Below, piece by piece: positions 1-8,786 of a DNA stretch of 64,000 nucleotides. Position 1 is the first letter of the stretch. Each line of letters starts with the position of its first letter. The stretch is from Nitrincola sp048264025. Its GTDB lineage: Bacteria; Pseudomonadota; Gammaproteobacteria; Pseudomonadales; Balneatricaceae. Below the pieces are notes generated by a model. That model ran no database searches, was not told the DNA's origin, and worked only from the letters and a program-made list of their open reading frames with translations. Both the position numbers and the translations under genes were made by a program. The stretch spans positions 22,016 through 86,015 of the forward strand of contig NZ_JBLXDN010000017.1 in the NCBI RefSeq assembly GCF_048264025.1, read 5' to 3'.

Positions 1-501
1 GATGACACCACCTCTGGAGCCGACTGGAAAGTCCGTTTACGGTCGGTGTTTATGCGGTACCGGCAACTGGTGCATCAGCACCCCAGAGTAGCCCCTTTGC
101 TGGGTGCACAAATGAAATCCAACGGCGTGGCAAACCTGGCCTGGGTTGAAACGGTGTTATCTGCCCTGACGCAAGCTGGCTTTCAGGGTGAAGCATTACG
201 CGATGCTTTCAACGCGTTGATTGGCGGCCTGGCAGGTTTTGTTACCATGGAATTGGCACCCCCACCAGCCGATGACTCGAATGACTGGCAACAGGGTTTC
301 GCCAAACGCGTCGCCGACATAGACCCGCTGCATTTCCCCTATACCCATGCCGTATTGCCAATGATCAGCAACCGGATTTTTGTACTGCGCTGGCAGAACG
401 GTATTGACGTTTCATATGACAGCAGCTTTGAACTGCTGCTGAATATTATCATTGACGGATTGGCGCAACGTGCCCAGCAACTCAACAACCCACCTGAATG
501 A
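1..501 (+). CDS. TetR-family transcriptional regulator, C-terminal part (5' truncated by window edge)
   Basis: The reading frame is open from base 1, so the gene begins outside the window. The visible 166 codons hold only the helical ligand-binding/dimerisation part of a TetR-type repressor; the DNA-binding helix-turn-helix lies upstream. Visible features are an R-Y-R-x-L-V-x2-HP segment followed by amphipathic helices and a conserved-looking I-x-G-L-A-x-R end. A GTG at 46 could be taken for a start, but the frame continues upstream in the same style. RidA follows 9 nt later, so it probably shares a transcript with the RidA/DadA-like/YitT genes and may regulate them (inference). Confidence 0.7.
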   Translation, partial: DDTTSGADWKVRLRSVFMRYRQLVHQHPRVAPLLGAQMKSNGVANLAWVETVLSALTQAGFQGEALRDAFNALIGGLAGFVTMELAPPPADDSNDWQQGFAKRVADIDPLHFPYTHAVLPMISNRIFVLRWQNGIDVSYDSSFELLLNIIIDGLAQRAQQLNNPPE

Positions 502-510
502 GGATTCAAC

Positions 511-855
511 ATGTCTACACAACCTGCCCTACCTTTTTCTAAAACTCGCCAAGTCGGAAACACGCTCTATTTATCCGGCGAGCTAGGTTTTGCCGAAGAC
601 AGCTCGATCCCGGCTGGAATAGAAGCACAGACACGCAACTGCCTGAACCGAATCAAAACCACCCTCGAAGGCGAAGGGCTGGCATTATCAAATGTGGTGT
701 CCTGCACCTGCTACCTGACAGACAAGGCTGATTTTGCCCAGTTTAATCAAGTGTATGCGGAATACTTCAACAGCCCTCTGCCTGTTCGTACCACAGTTGA
801 GAGTGGTTTGATGATTGATGCCCGGGTTGAAATCACCGTTATCGCGGCACGTTAA
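511..855 (+). CDS. RidA/YjgF/YER057c family enamine/imine deaminase
   Basis: A small cytosolic protein of the RidA family, whose known members hydrolyse reactive enamine/imine intermediates such as 2-aminoacrylate. At 114 aa it is slightly shorter than the usual 125-130 aa. Family hallmarks seen are the N-terminal T-Q-P-A-L-P-F-S-K stretch, V-G-N-T-L-Y-L-S-G-E-L-G, and the C-terminal A-R-V-E-I-T-V-I-A segment carrying the conserved active-site arginine. It sits between the TetR regulator and a DadA-like oxidoreductase. That fits removal of imines released by D-amino-acid oxidation (inference from context). Confidence 0.9.
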   Translation: MSTQPALPFSKTRQVGNTLYLSGELGFAEDSSIPAGIEAQTRNCLNRIKTTLEGEGLALSNVVSCTCYLTDKADFAQFNQVYAEYFNSPLPVRTTVESGLMIDARVEITVIAAR

Positions 856-904
856 ACCAGCACACCATCCCTACATCGGCTTCAACTGAGCCAAGGAGTC
901 ACAG

Positions 905-2137
905 ATGTCTGAAATACTCGTTGCAGGCGCTGGTATGGTCGGCGTATCCACCGCGCTAGCATTGCAAGCCCAGGGGCATCATGTGACCTTACTGGACAGC
1001 ACTCTCCAGTGCCGGGAGACCAGCTATGGAAATGCAGGCATTATCCAGGCCGAAGCAGCCGAGCCCTATGCCCTGCCACGTGATCTGCCAACACTGTGCA
1101 AGTATGCGCTGGGTTTGAGCAATGATGTGCTGTGGCATCCCCAGGCGTTGCTGCAAATGGCACCGGCCCTCTGGCGATACTTTCGGGCATCTTCGACCGT
1201 GCGCCATAGGGACACTTCCAGCCTCTATTCGCAATTGACCGGGCGCGCCACACAGGATCACACCCCCCTGATCACGGCCGCAAATGCTGAAGCACTGATA
1301 TCCAAGTCGGGTTTATCGATCCTCTACCGGGATGCCCAACCATTTGATCAGGCTACTCAGCAGGTTGAACGCATGTATTCCAGCTATGGCGTCACATCAC
1401 AAGTATTGGACGGTGCGGCTTACCGTGCTCAGGAGCCTGCGCTGAAAATCACACCAGCCGGTGTAATTCACTGGAATCAGAGCTGGAGCTGTAGCAATCC
1501 CGGCGCGCTGACTGATGCCTATTCACAGCTATTTATACAGAGGGGCGGATGCAGACAGCAGGGAGATGCCAACAGTCTCAGCCAAACAGCCACTGGCTGG
1601 CGTATTTCCAGCCAGGACGGCAGCATTGAAGCTTCGCAGGTGGTCATTGCTCTGGGGCCCTGGTCTCCCACCCTGTTAGCCAGGTTCGGCTACCGTATTC
1701 CCATGATTTACAAACGCGGATACCACGCCCATTTTAATGCACCAATAGTGCCTAAACGCCCATTTCTTGATGCGGCTAACGGCGTGGTTGTCGCCGCCAT
1801 GCAACAGGGACTGCGAGTCACCTCCGGTGCGGCACTGGTCAAATTGCAATCACCCGCCGCGGCGGTACAACTAAAACGGGGAGTCCAAGCGCTTGGTGAT
1901 CTGATTGAGCTGGGCCAACCACTCCAGGAACCTCAGTGGTTTGGTACCCGGCCCTGTATGCCAGATATGTTACCTTTGGTAGGCGCGGCGCCGCGCCATA
2001 AAGGGTTATGGTTTAACTTCGGGCATGGGCACCAGGGTTTCACGCTAGGTCCGACAACAGCGGCACTGCTGGCTGATGCGATCTCGGGACAGACCTCCGA
2101 CCTGATTCATCGTCTGGCACCCGCCAGGCGCTTATAA
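905..2137 (+). CDS. FAD-dependent D-amino-acid dehydrogenase-like oxidoreductase (DadA family)
   Basis: A 410-aa flavoprotein of the DAO/DadA superfamily. The N-terminus has the dinucleotide-binding fingerprint G-A-G-M-V-G-V-S at about residues 7-14, followed by the E-x-S-Y-G-N-A-G-I segment typical of DadA-type enzymes. The C-terminal G-T-R-P-x-M-P-D-x-L-P-L-V-G and F-G-H-G-H-x-G-F-T motifs are the FAD-capping elements. Such enzymes oxidise D-amino acids (or similar amines) to imino acids and pass electrons to the respiratory chain; the substrate cannot be read from sequence. Position after ridA supports an imine-producing reaction. A ribosome-binding AAGGAG lies before the ATG. Confidence 0.85.
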   Translation: MSEILVAGAGMVGVSTALALQAQGHHVTLLDSTLQCRETSYGNAGIIQAEAAEPYALPRDLPTLCKYALGLSNDVLWHPQALLQMAPALWRYFRASSTVRHRDTSSLYSQLTGRATQDHTPLITAANAEALISKSGLSILYRDAQPFDQATQQVERMYSSYGVTSQVLDGAAYRAQEPALKITPAGVIHWNQSWSCSNPGALTDAYSQLFIQRGGCRQQGDANSLSQTATGWRISSQDGSIEASQVVIALGPWSPTLLARFGYRIPMIYKRGYHAHFNAPIVPKRPFLDAANGVVVAAMQQGLRVTSGAALVKLQSPAAAVQLKRGVQALGDLIELGQPLQEPQWFGTRPCMPDMLPLVGAAPRHKGLWFNFGHGHQGFTLGPTTAALLADAISGQTSDLIHRLAPARRL

Positions 2138-2150
2138 GCGAGTACTCATA

Positions 2151-2765
2151 ATGACGCCAACTACCCCCCTTTATGATATTCAAGGCCTCGCTTTTGGTAT
2201 CACCATGAGTAGTCTGGGTGTCGTTATCCTGCAAGCCTGTGGATTTGTTACCGGGCAACTAGCCGGACTCAGCATGCTGCTAGCGCTGACAACCCCTCTT
2301 GGGTTTGGACTCATTTACAGTCTGGTCAGCCTGCCGTTTTGCGTGCTCGCCTGGTACAAAAAAGGTAAAGCCTTCACCCTGCGTACCGCCGTAGCTGTGC
2401 TGGGCATCTCACTGATGACGTCATATATGACTAACGCCATCACTATCGAGCAGATGCCTCCTTTATTGGGAGCACTACTGGCAGGCTGCTGTATTGGTGT
2501 AGGGCTTATTGCGCTGTTCAGACACAATGCCAGCGCCGGCGGCTTTGGTGTGCTGGCATTGTATATTGAAGCACGTAGCGGTTTTAAATCCGGCTGGTCA
2601 CAAATGTTATTTGATGCCACTATCTTTACAGCCGCTTTCTTTACCATTGATATTTATGCCGCCTTCTATTCACTGGTCTGTGCCATTATCGTCAATCTGC
2701 TGATCGCTTGGAATTTCCGTCTGCAACCCCCGGTGCCAGACCCACTGAAATCACATGAATCCTGA
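2151..2765 (+). CDS. YitT family integral membrane protein
   Basis: A 204-aa hydrophobic protein with about six membrane segments that resembles the YitT_membrane (DUF161) family: an N-terminal G-x2-F-G-I-T motif and a central G-A-x-L-A-G-C-C-I-G-x-G segment followed by A-S-A-G-G. The soluble C-terminal DUF2179 domain of long YitT proteins is absent; this is the short form. It starts 13 nt after the DadA-like gene and probably shares its transcript. Function is unknown for the family; a transporter role beside the oxidoreductase is possible. Confidence 0.75.
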   Translation: MTPTTPLYDIQGLAFGITMSSLGVVILQACGFVTGQLAGLSMLLALTTPLGFGLIYSLVSLPFCVLAWYKKGKAFTLRTAVAVLGISLMTSYMTNAITIEQMPPLLGALLAGCCIGVGLIALFRHNASAGGFGVLALYIEARSGFKSGWSQMLFDATIFTAAFFTIDIYAAFYSLVCAIIVNLLIAWNFRLQPPVPDPLKSHES

Positions 2766-2862
2766 AAAATTTCAGTGCTGTAATTGCCAGATGCACCCTG
2801 AGGTGGTTTACTACTCGCCTTATATTGAATCGACGGACAGGGATCATAGGAAGACCTCAAAT

Positions 2863-4563
2863 ATGAACATAAAACTAACCACTTTTGCCGCCACCTTGCT
2901 GCTCAGTGCCACACTTCTCAGTGGCTGTGGCAGTGATGAACCAGATAGCGTACAGCAGACGGATACTGCACCCTCCGTCGAACAGGATAAAATGTTAAGC
3001 CAGATACCGGCTGAAACACCTTACTTTTTCGCTAGCCGCGAACGCATGTCTGAAGAAGACTCGATGGCGCTGGTTGAAAAACTAGGTACGGCGGAAGAGC
3101 TTGAAAGCCAACTAGCTGAATTAGAACAGCTGCAAGCCACCACCGACGATCCAGGCATGCAGGAATTCCTAAGAATAATGGTCACCGTGTTGAAAGCCTT
3201 TGAAGGCATAGAAACACTGGAGGATTATCACCAGGTTGGTCTGATGCCGAATGCGCGCTCGGCTGTTTATGGTCTCGGCCTATTACCCGCAGCTCGTATG
3301 GAATTGCACGATGAAGCGCTGTTTCGCGCCTTCTTTGAAGGCCTGATCAGTGACATGAATGTTGAGCTACACCAGGCCAAACTGGGCGATACTGATTATT
3401 GGCACACCTCGACTGAAGAGATGCTGCAAACCCTGATCGCCATTCGTGATGAACAGGTGATTATCGGCATGCTTCCGTCCACGGTGGATGACGCTGTCAT
3501 TGAGCAGCTATTCGGTATTACACCTCCGCTGATCAGCCTGCTTGAAAGTGGCGAACTGCTGCAACTGGAACAGCGCTACAACTACAGCCCTTATGCCAGT
3601 GGTCGCATCTCCACTAACGGCTTGGTCAATGAGTTCATTTCACCCCAGCACCCGGCCAGTCAGGCGCTGTTGCAACTGGATGAGACCAGCCCGATGGACA
3701 TTGAAGCCTGCCGAGCTGATATTAACCGTCTAACCAGCCTGTTCCCGGCCTTGGTTATGGGACTGCATGAGTTTGATACCCAACGCATCTCATTTAGCAT
3801 GCGTCTGGCTACCGGCTCTGAACTGGCTGATGATATGGGCAGCCTTGCTTCGACTGTACCCGGTCTTGGTAGCGGCAAGGGTATTGCCAGTCTGGGTATT
3901 GCTTTGGATGTTCAGGCGGTTACTCGCCTGCTGCAGAAATACGCCAGCCAAGTGCATACAACACCCTTTACCTGCCCGGAACTGCAGGGCATCAATGAAC
4001 TTTGGGCTGAATCTGGTTCACTGACCAACAATCCTATGACGATGATGCTTGCGCCGGTAATCAGTGGTGTTAACCTGCGTATCGACAGCCTGCAAATGGA
4101 TCAGTATGAGCCAACGGGTTCTGGTCTGATTGCCATAGCATCACCCAATGCACAGGGTCTGTTATCAGCCGCCAGCATGTTTATTCCACAGATTGCCAGC
4201 CTGAATCTGCAGGCCAATGGTGAAGTTAAGAAAATTCAGCAGGACCTCCTCCCTCCGGATATGCCTGCTGTGCATGCGGCCATGTCGCAGGACGCCATTC
4301 TGCTTGGCATAGGCCTGGATAAGCCCAAGGAGCTGAAATCCGAGCTATCAGTCGATACGGATTCACGTTCACTGGTGGGCTATGGCCACGTTCGTAGTGA
4401 GCTGTATGCTACCCTGGCCGATATTGGCAGCCAACTACCCAGTAGTCAGGCTCCCGATGCCGAGGAGTTAAAGCGACTGGCTGAGGTGTATGAAAATACC
4501 GAGTTCTGGCTCGGCATTGATGCCGGTGGTATTGAACTTGGCATGGGTATTGAACTCAAGTAA
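2863..4563 (+). CDS. Predicted outer-membrane lipoprotein of unknown function
   Basis: I do not recognise a characterised family. The 566-aa product begins with a short lipoprotein signal ending in L-L-S-G-C (Cys about residue 22); Gly at +2 predicts sorting to the outer membrane. The body is acidic, with few cysteines and many helices. It contains recurring phrases such as Y-G-L-G-L-L-P and two copies of an E-L-G/I-G-x-G type pattern near the end. The frame is open upstream to 2755, but the ATG at 2863 is chosen because it follows an AGGAAG ribosome site and places the signal peptide at the N-terminus. It resembles large DUF3352-like lipoproteins in layout, which I cannot confirm. Confidence 0.75.
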   Translation: MNIKLTTFAATLLLSATLLSGCGSDEPDSVQQTDTAPSVEQDKMLSQIPAETPYFFASRERMSEEDSMALVEKLGTAEELESQLAELEQLQATTDDPGMQEFLRIMVTVLKAFEGIETLEDYHQVGLMPNARSAVYGLGLLPAARMELHDEALFRAFFEGLISDMNVELHQAKLGDTDYWHTSTEEMLQTLIAIRDEQVIIGMLPSTVDDAVIEQLFGITPPLISLLESGELLQLEQRYNYSPYASGRISTNGLVNEFISPQHPASQALLQLDETSPMDIEACRADINRLTSLFPALVMGLHEFDTQRISFSMRLATGSELADDMGSLASTVPGLGSGKGIASLGIALDVQAVTRLLQKYASQVHTTPFTCPELQGINELWAESGSLTNNPMTMMLAPVISGVNLRIDSLQMDQYEPTGSGLIAIASPNAQGLLSAASMFIPQIASLNLQANGEVKKIQQDLLPPDMPAVHAAMSQDAILLGIGLDKPKELKSELSVDTDSRSLVGYGHVRSELYATLADIGSQLPSSQAPDAEELKRLAEVYENTEFWLGIDAGGIELGMGIELK

Positions 4564-4583
4564 TCCTCAAGTACCTCCTTACA

Positions 4584-4612
4584 GCCGATCAGATCATCAA
4601 GGTCTGATCGGC
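4584..4612. terminator. Convergent terminator hairpin between the lipoprotein gene and thiQ
   Basis: A perfect 10-bp stem (GCCGATCAGA / TCTGATCGGC) with a 9-nt loop lies 21 nt past the lipoprotein stop codon and overlaps the last codons of thiQ on the other strand. There is no strong T-run. It is well placed as a bidirectional terminator. Confidence 0.6.
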
Positions 4613-5245
4613 CCAGCAATCGCTGTCTGATTGCTGGTGAGTCACCAGTATGGCCAGTTTTTTGGTTTTACTCAGCTCGGTACGAATCCAGTCACCAGCA
4701 ATCTGACGAGTGGCTGCATCCAGCGCACTGAACGGCTCATCCAGCAACAGCAGTGGCTTGTCACGTAACACCGTGCGAATCAACGCAATACGCTGACGCT
4801 GACCACCGGACAGATCACCTGGCAGGCGTTGCAGTAAATCAGCCACCCCCAACTGCTCACAAGCCTGCAGAACCTGTTGCCACTGCACTGCATTTGGCTG
4901 CGCACGGTAAAATCCCAAACGCAGATTCTCTGCAACACTGATATGCTCAAACAGGTTGTATTGCTGAAACAGAGATGAAACCGGTCGCTGTGCAGCATCC
5001 AGTTGATCAATACGCTGGTTATCCAGCCATATCTCGCCAGTGTCAGCTGGCAGAAATCCCCCAAGACACTCCAGCAAAGAGCTTTTACCCGCACCACTTT
5101 CACCCATCAATACCAGCAACTCTCCCGGCTTAACAGAGAAATGATGCGACCAGGATGTCTGTCCGCGCGACAACTGCAAGCTATCCACCTGCAGCCCGGC
5201 TGATCGCAGCCCTACTGTACACAGTCCGGAAGTACTATCAGTCAT
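4589..5245 (-). CDS. thiQ: Thiamine/TPP ABC transporter ATP-binding protein ThiQ
   Basis: A 218-aa ABC ATPase that energises thiamine, TMP and TPP import. Walker A (G-E-S-G-A-G-K-S-S) is at about residues 48-56, followed by the Q-loop, the signature L-S-G-G-Q-R-Q-R and the Walker B L-L-L-L-D-E-P. Length matches ThiQ (about 220-230 aa). The first codons overlap the end of thiP by 8 nt, which indicates translational coupling in thiB-thiP-thiQ. Ten residues or so of extra N-terminus (T-S-G-L-C region) precede the usual start and may or may not be translated. Confidence 0.92.
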   Translation of the reverse strand: MTDSTSGLCTVGLRSAGLQVDSLQLSRGQTSWSHHFSVKPGELLVLMGESGAGKSSLLECLGGFLPADTGEIWLDNQRIDQLDAAQRPVSSLFQQYNLFEHISVAENLRLGFYRAQPNAVQWQQVLQACEQLGVADLLQRLPGDLSGGQRQRIALIRTVLRDKPLLLLDEPFSALDAATRQIAGDWIRTELSKTKKLAILVTHQQSDSDCWADQTLMI

Positions 5246-6815
5246 AGGATTTTTCCAACAATCTTAGCGCCGCCAGCGCCAGAACAAGTAACAAAACAGA
5301 CACCAATGCCGCCTCGGCCAGCCGATAACCACCGGCCAGGGTATAGATTAACCAAGGTAGGGTACGCCAGTCATCACTACCAAAAATAGCAAACACCGAC
5401 ATATCGCCCAGCGCGAGGACAAAACTGATCGCCAGTACCCGCCGCAACAGAGGTTTCAGATAAGGCAGATAGACATAGCGCCAGTGGGTAAAACGCGTCA
5501 GATTCAAGTCAGCCAGGAGTCGGGCGTAACTGGCATCATAGTCAGACACAGCAGGACGCAACTGCTGAAACGCAAAGGGCAAGGCAATCACAGCGTTCAT
5601 CAAAATAACCGCAATCCAGCCATAAGCTTGCCAATCAACCCAGGGCATCAGCAGAATATATAATCCCACCGACACCACCATCGCTGGCACAACCAGAGGA
5701 TAGAGTGCCACAGCTGCAACCCACTGGCGGAAGCCCTCTCGCCGTCCAGTACGCCAGAGTGACAGCAGCGCCAATGCCAGACAGACCGCCAGCAGCGCCG
5801 CGGCCACAGCTAATACCAGTGAGCGCATTATCACTGGTATTAGCTGGGTTTGCTGCAAAAAGGCCCAATCAGTCTGCCAGGCCAGCGGCAGCAACACCAG
5901 AATCGGCAATGTAAGAAACAACACACAGAGCAGATACCCCAACCGCCCGGACCAGCGGAACATAAGGCTCAGCCTAGGCAACCAGACGGGCCCCGCCTGC
6001 GCGGGTGCCAGCCATTGAAAACGCCCCATGCGACTGAAGACCATAAAAATACCGCCCGCTACCAGTAGCTGTGTCCAGGCCAGAAACAGTGCTTCTGATG
6101 GATTGAAATCATATTTCAGCGCCTGAAAAATCGCCACTTCCAGGGTGCTCGCCGAGGGCCCGCCGCCCAGTGCCAACACGACAGCAAAGCTGTTAAAACA
6201 CAGCAGAAAAATAAACCCGCTGACCGCTGGCAGGACACCTCTGATCACCGGCCACTCAATCACTCTGAAACGCTGCCACCCGGTCATACCCAGTTGTGCC
6301 GAGAGCTTCCAGGTGTTCGCCGGAACACTTTGCCATTGAAAGGTTAAGACACGGATAGCAAAAGGCAGATTGAGAAACACATGTGCCAGCAAAATGCCAT
6401 TGAGCCCATACAACCGCCAGCTTTCTCCCAACCAAGGGGTCAGCCAACCTGATCGACCGAAGAGGGCCACCAGCCCGGTAATCAATATCAGGGAGGGCAT
6501 GACAAAACACAGCAAACACCAGCTCAGAAACCAGGGTTTACCCGGCAGTTTGGGATCTAAGGCCAGGCTACGCGCCAAGGGTAGAGCCAGCAGGGTCGAC
6601 AGAGCCGCACTCAGCAGTGCCTGCCAGAGTGAAAAACGCAGCAACTCCCAGAACCAGCGCTCCTGTAACAGGTAACCATAAGGTTCAGCCTGACCCCAGC
6701 CTGCCAGAGCCAAAAATGCCAGCAGGCTGATCCCAACTATCAGGCACAGTGCCAACCAGCCAGGTAATTGAGCCAATGATAGCGGTCTGGCGGATGAAAA
6801 GTGTGTGACGGCCAT
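5238..6815 (-). CDS. thiP: Thiamine/TPP ABC transporter permease ThiP
   Basis: A 525-aa inner-membrane permease with two fused MetI-like permease units and about 12 membrane helices, as in the ThiP/FbpB type. Each half has an EAA-like loop ahead of a G-x9-P-like turn. The frame is open to 6941, but that start would overlap thiB by 125 nt. The ATG at 6815 directly after the thiB stop gives the normal ThiP length (E. coli about 536 aa) and an N-terminus M-A-V-T-H-F. It works with ThiB and ThiQ under the TPP riboswitch. Confidence 0.92.
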   Translation of the reverse strand: MAVTHFSSARPLSLAQLPGWLALCLIVGISLLAFLALAGWGQAEPYGYLLQERWFWELLRFSLWQALLSAALSTLLALPLARSLALDPKLPGKPWFLSWCLLCFVMPSLILITGLVALFGRSGWLTPWLGESWRLYGLNGILLAHVFLNLPFAIRVLTFQWQSVPANTWKLSAQLGMTGWQRFRVIEWPVIRGVLPAVSGFIFLLCFNSFAVVLALGGGPSASTLEVAIFQALKYDFNPSEALFLAWTQLLVAGGIFMVFSRMGRFQWLAPAQAGPVWLPRLSLMFRWSGRLGYLLCVLFLTLPILVLLPLAWQTDWAFLQQTQLIPVIMRSLVLAVAAALLAVCLALALLSLWRTGRREGFRQWVAAVALYPLVVPAMVVSVGLYILLMPWVDWQAYGWIAVILMNAVIALPFAFQQLRPAVSDYDASYARLLADLNLTRFTHWRYVYLPYLKPLLRRVLAISFVLALGDMSVFAIFGSDDWRTLPWLIYTLAGGYRLAEAALVSVLLLVLALAALRLLEKSYD

Positions 6816-6816
6816 A

Positions 6817-7815
6817 TTAACGACTAACAGCATTGCGCCAGATATTAATCCATTCGCGCCGCTGCGCATCGACTTCATCTGAGCCAAAGCCGATAACCTC
6901 ACGCTCCGCATCTGCAAAAGCGGCTGGCAAGTCGATATCACTACGCACCGGTAGCATCCAGTTGGTCTCGGGCAACAATGTCTGTGCCTCTTTACTCAGC
7001 AGGAAGGCCAAGAACGCCCGTCCCAGTTCAGGCTCACGGCTATAAGCTGATAGCGCCGCCACTTCCACCTGCGCCGTGTGTCCCTCTTCAAACCGGGTCG
7101 CCTGGTAGGCATCCATATCTTCTGCCAGTTGGTGATAGGCCGGTGAGGTAGAATAACTGAGTACATAATCGGCCTCGCCCTGCAGGAACATGCCATAGGC
7201 CTCCGACCAGCCTTTGGTAACCGTTACAGTATTCTCGGCAAGCTGCTGCCAGGCCTGTGCGGCGTCATCCTTATAGACAGCCTGCATCCAGTGCATCAGG
7301 CCCTGACCTGGCGTACTGGTACGCGGGTCCTGATAGATAATACTGGCATCACTGTTAATCAGCGCAGATAAAGACGTCGCAGGTTCGCTCACCTTGCGGC
7401 TATCGTAAATAAAGGCGAAGTAGCCAAAATCAAAGGGGATAAAATGACTATCCTGCCAATCCAGTGATTCACGTAACGGCCAGTCTGAAAGCGTAAAACC
7501 ATGCGGCTGCACCAGGGCTAATCGACGCGCCTGCGGCATCAGCAGATCATCCAGCCCGACAATAACATCGGCACGGGTGCTGTCGCCTTCCAGCCGCAAC
7601 CGATTTAACAGCGATACCCCATCATCACTGCTGGTGAAGTTCACCTCGCAATCACACTGGGCTTCAAACAGCTCTTTCAGCGCCGGACCCGGTCCCCAGC
7701 TAGTGGTAAAACTACTGTAGGTATAGACATTTAGTACACGCGCTTGCACGTTCACCGTTATCAGCAACAGCAACGCGACGGCCATCAGTTTGCAGGTATT
7801 GGTACGGATTTTCAC
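6817..7815 (-). CDS. thiB: Thiamine/TPP ABC transporter periplasmic binding protein ThiB
   Basis: A 332-aa periplasmic solute-binding protein with a cleavable signal peptide (hydrophobic core A-V-A-L-L-L-L-I-T-V, cleavage after V-Q-A at about residue 25). The mature start R-V-L-N-V-Y-T-Y-S-S-F is typical of ThiB. Further ThiB-like stretches include D-V-I-V-G-L-D-D, F-D-F-G-Y-F-A-F-I-Y-D and V-L-S-Y-S-T-S-P-A-Y-H. It is the first gene after the TPP riboswitch, which represses it when TPP is plentiful. Confidence 0.95.
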   Translation of the reverse strand: MKIRTNTCKLMAVALLLLITVNVQARVLNVYTYSSFTTSWGPGPALKELFEAQCDCEVNFTSSDDGVSLLNRLRLEGDSTRADVIVGLDDLLMPQARRLALVQPHGFTLSDWPLRESLDWQDSHFIPFDFGYFAFIYDSRKVSEPATSLSALINSDASIIYQDPRTSTPGQGLMHWMQAVYKDDAAQAWQQLAENTVTVTKGWSEAYGMFLQGEADYVLSYSTSPAYHQLAEDMDAYQATRFEEGHTAQVEVAALSAYSREPELGRAFLAFLLSKEAQTLLPETNWMLPVRSDIDLPAAFADAEREVIGFGSDEVDAQRREWINIWRNAVSR

Positions 7816-7875
7816 AGCTGGACTCCGGAGATTCGATACCGGCTCAGAAAGGAATCAGCAACAGGCTGATATCTC

Positions 7876-7946
7876 AATTCCTACGCCAGTATTAACTGGA
7901 TCAGGTTCAGCGGGTAAACTCTCAGCCTATTGGCACCCCGATGAGA
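7876..7946 (-). promoter_or_regulatory. TPP riboswitch (THI element) upstream of thiBPQ
   Basis: Read on the minus strand, the segment contains the diagnostic TPP aptamer words in order: GGGGTGCC, GGCTGAGAG, then ACCCGCTGAACCTGATCC and TACTGGCGTAGGAA. These are the conserved pyrimidine- and pyrophosphate-sensor helices. The thiB start codon lies about 60 nt downstream, leaving room for an expression platform that hides the ribosome site or terminates transcription. Confidence 0.95.
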
Positions 7947-7953
7947 TAAACTG

Positions 7954-7959
7954 AGTATA
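7954..7959 (-). promoter_or_regulatory. Candidate -10 element for the thiB transcript
   Basis: TATACT on the minus strand lies immediately before the riboswitch, placing a start site near 7947, exactly where the aptamer begins. The -35 would fall inside the 5' end of the divergent kinase-like gene and is weak. Confidence 0.4.
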
Positions 7960-7961
7960 TC

Positions 7962-8726
7962 ATGACCGACTTAAGGCACCACCTTTCAGCCATACTGCCC
8001 CAGGCAGTGCGGGACCACCTTCCCCCTATTCAATCGATGCAATTTTTGGGTCAGGGCAGCCGTAACCGGCACTGGCGGCTGCATACTGCGGAGCAGGTGT
8101 ATATATGGCGTGAGTTTGGTGTGACACCACCGGGAGCAAACCGACAACTGGAATTGAAGGTACTAGAAACTCTGCAACCCAAACCCTGGGTACCCCGACT
8201 GGAGCTTTGCCTGCCAGAAGGCGTGTTGTTTGTGGCAGACGCCAATGCCGAACCTATGCAGGACACGCTAAACCCGCATCAGCGGCAGCAACTGTTACAC
8301 GCCGTTGTAACGCTTTGGCAGCACCCCTTTGATGTGGCACCAAATGACTATGTGCAGTTGATTCACGACTATGCAGTGCTGGCGGGACCGTCCTACGACG
8401 CTTTGGCCGAGCAGCTGCTGGCTATTTGTTGCCACTGGAATACTAAGGATTTTTGTCTGATTCATCAGGACCTGCACCCCGGCAACCTGTTAATCACAGA
8501 TCAAGGCATTCAATTGATCGACTGGGAATACGCTGTACGCGGTAATCCCTGGATCGATGCTGTGGCACTGCAGCGTATGCTGGGATTGAGTCCAGCTGAA
8601 CGCCAGCTATTAGAAACCCGGCTACCCGACCTGGGATGCAATGATCCCTGGCAGGTCATGGGCCACTGGCTGACGCAGCTGGACAGCCTTTGGCAAGCCG
8701 CGCAAAAAGCGCAAAGCGTGGTATAA
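7962..8726 (+). CDS. thiK: APH/choline-kinase-fold phosphotransferase, probable thiamine kinase
   Basis: A 254-aa small-molecule kinase. The catalytic loop is H-Q-D-L-H-P-G-N at about residue 167 and the metal-binding segment is L-I-D-W-E-Y-A, both typical of the APH fold; G-Q-G-S-R-N-R-H-W resembles the nucleotide loop of ThiK (YcfN). ThiK phosphorylates thiamine to TMP in salvage. The assignment rests on the fold plus its head-to-head position against the TPP-riboswitch thiBPQ operon. A different small-molecule kinase cannot be excluded. No strong ribosome site precedes the ATG (GAG at 6-nt spacing only). Confidence 0.7.
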   Translation: MTDLRHHLSAILPQAVRDHLPPIQSMQFLGQGSRNRHWRLHTAEQVYIWREFGVTPPGANRQLELKVLETLQPKPWVPRLELCLPEGVLFVADANAEPMQDTLNPHQRQQLLHAVVTLWQHPFDVAPNDYVQLIHDYAVLAGPSYDALAEQLLAICCHWNTKDFCLIHQDLHPGNLLITDQGIQLIDWEYAVRGNPWIDAVALQRMLGLSPAERQLLETRLPDLGCNDPWQVMGHWLTQLDSLWQAAQKAQSVV

Positions 8727-8786
8727 TTCCAGATCAATTTAATCAACTATTTTGACCTTCCAGGTCGTTAACCCGGCGGTAGCTCC

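Noticed and set aside
6816..6941. Longer ThiP starting at 6941
   Set aside because: It would overlap thiB by 125 nt and exceed the normal ThiP length; the ATG at 6815 fits the family.
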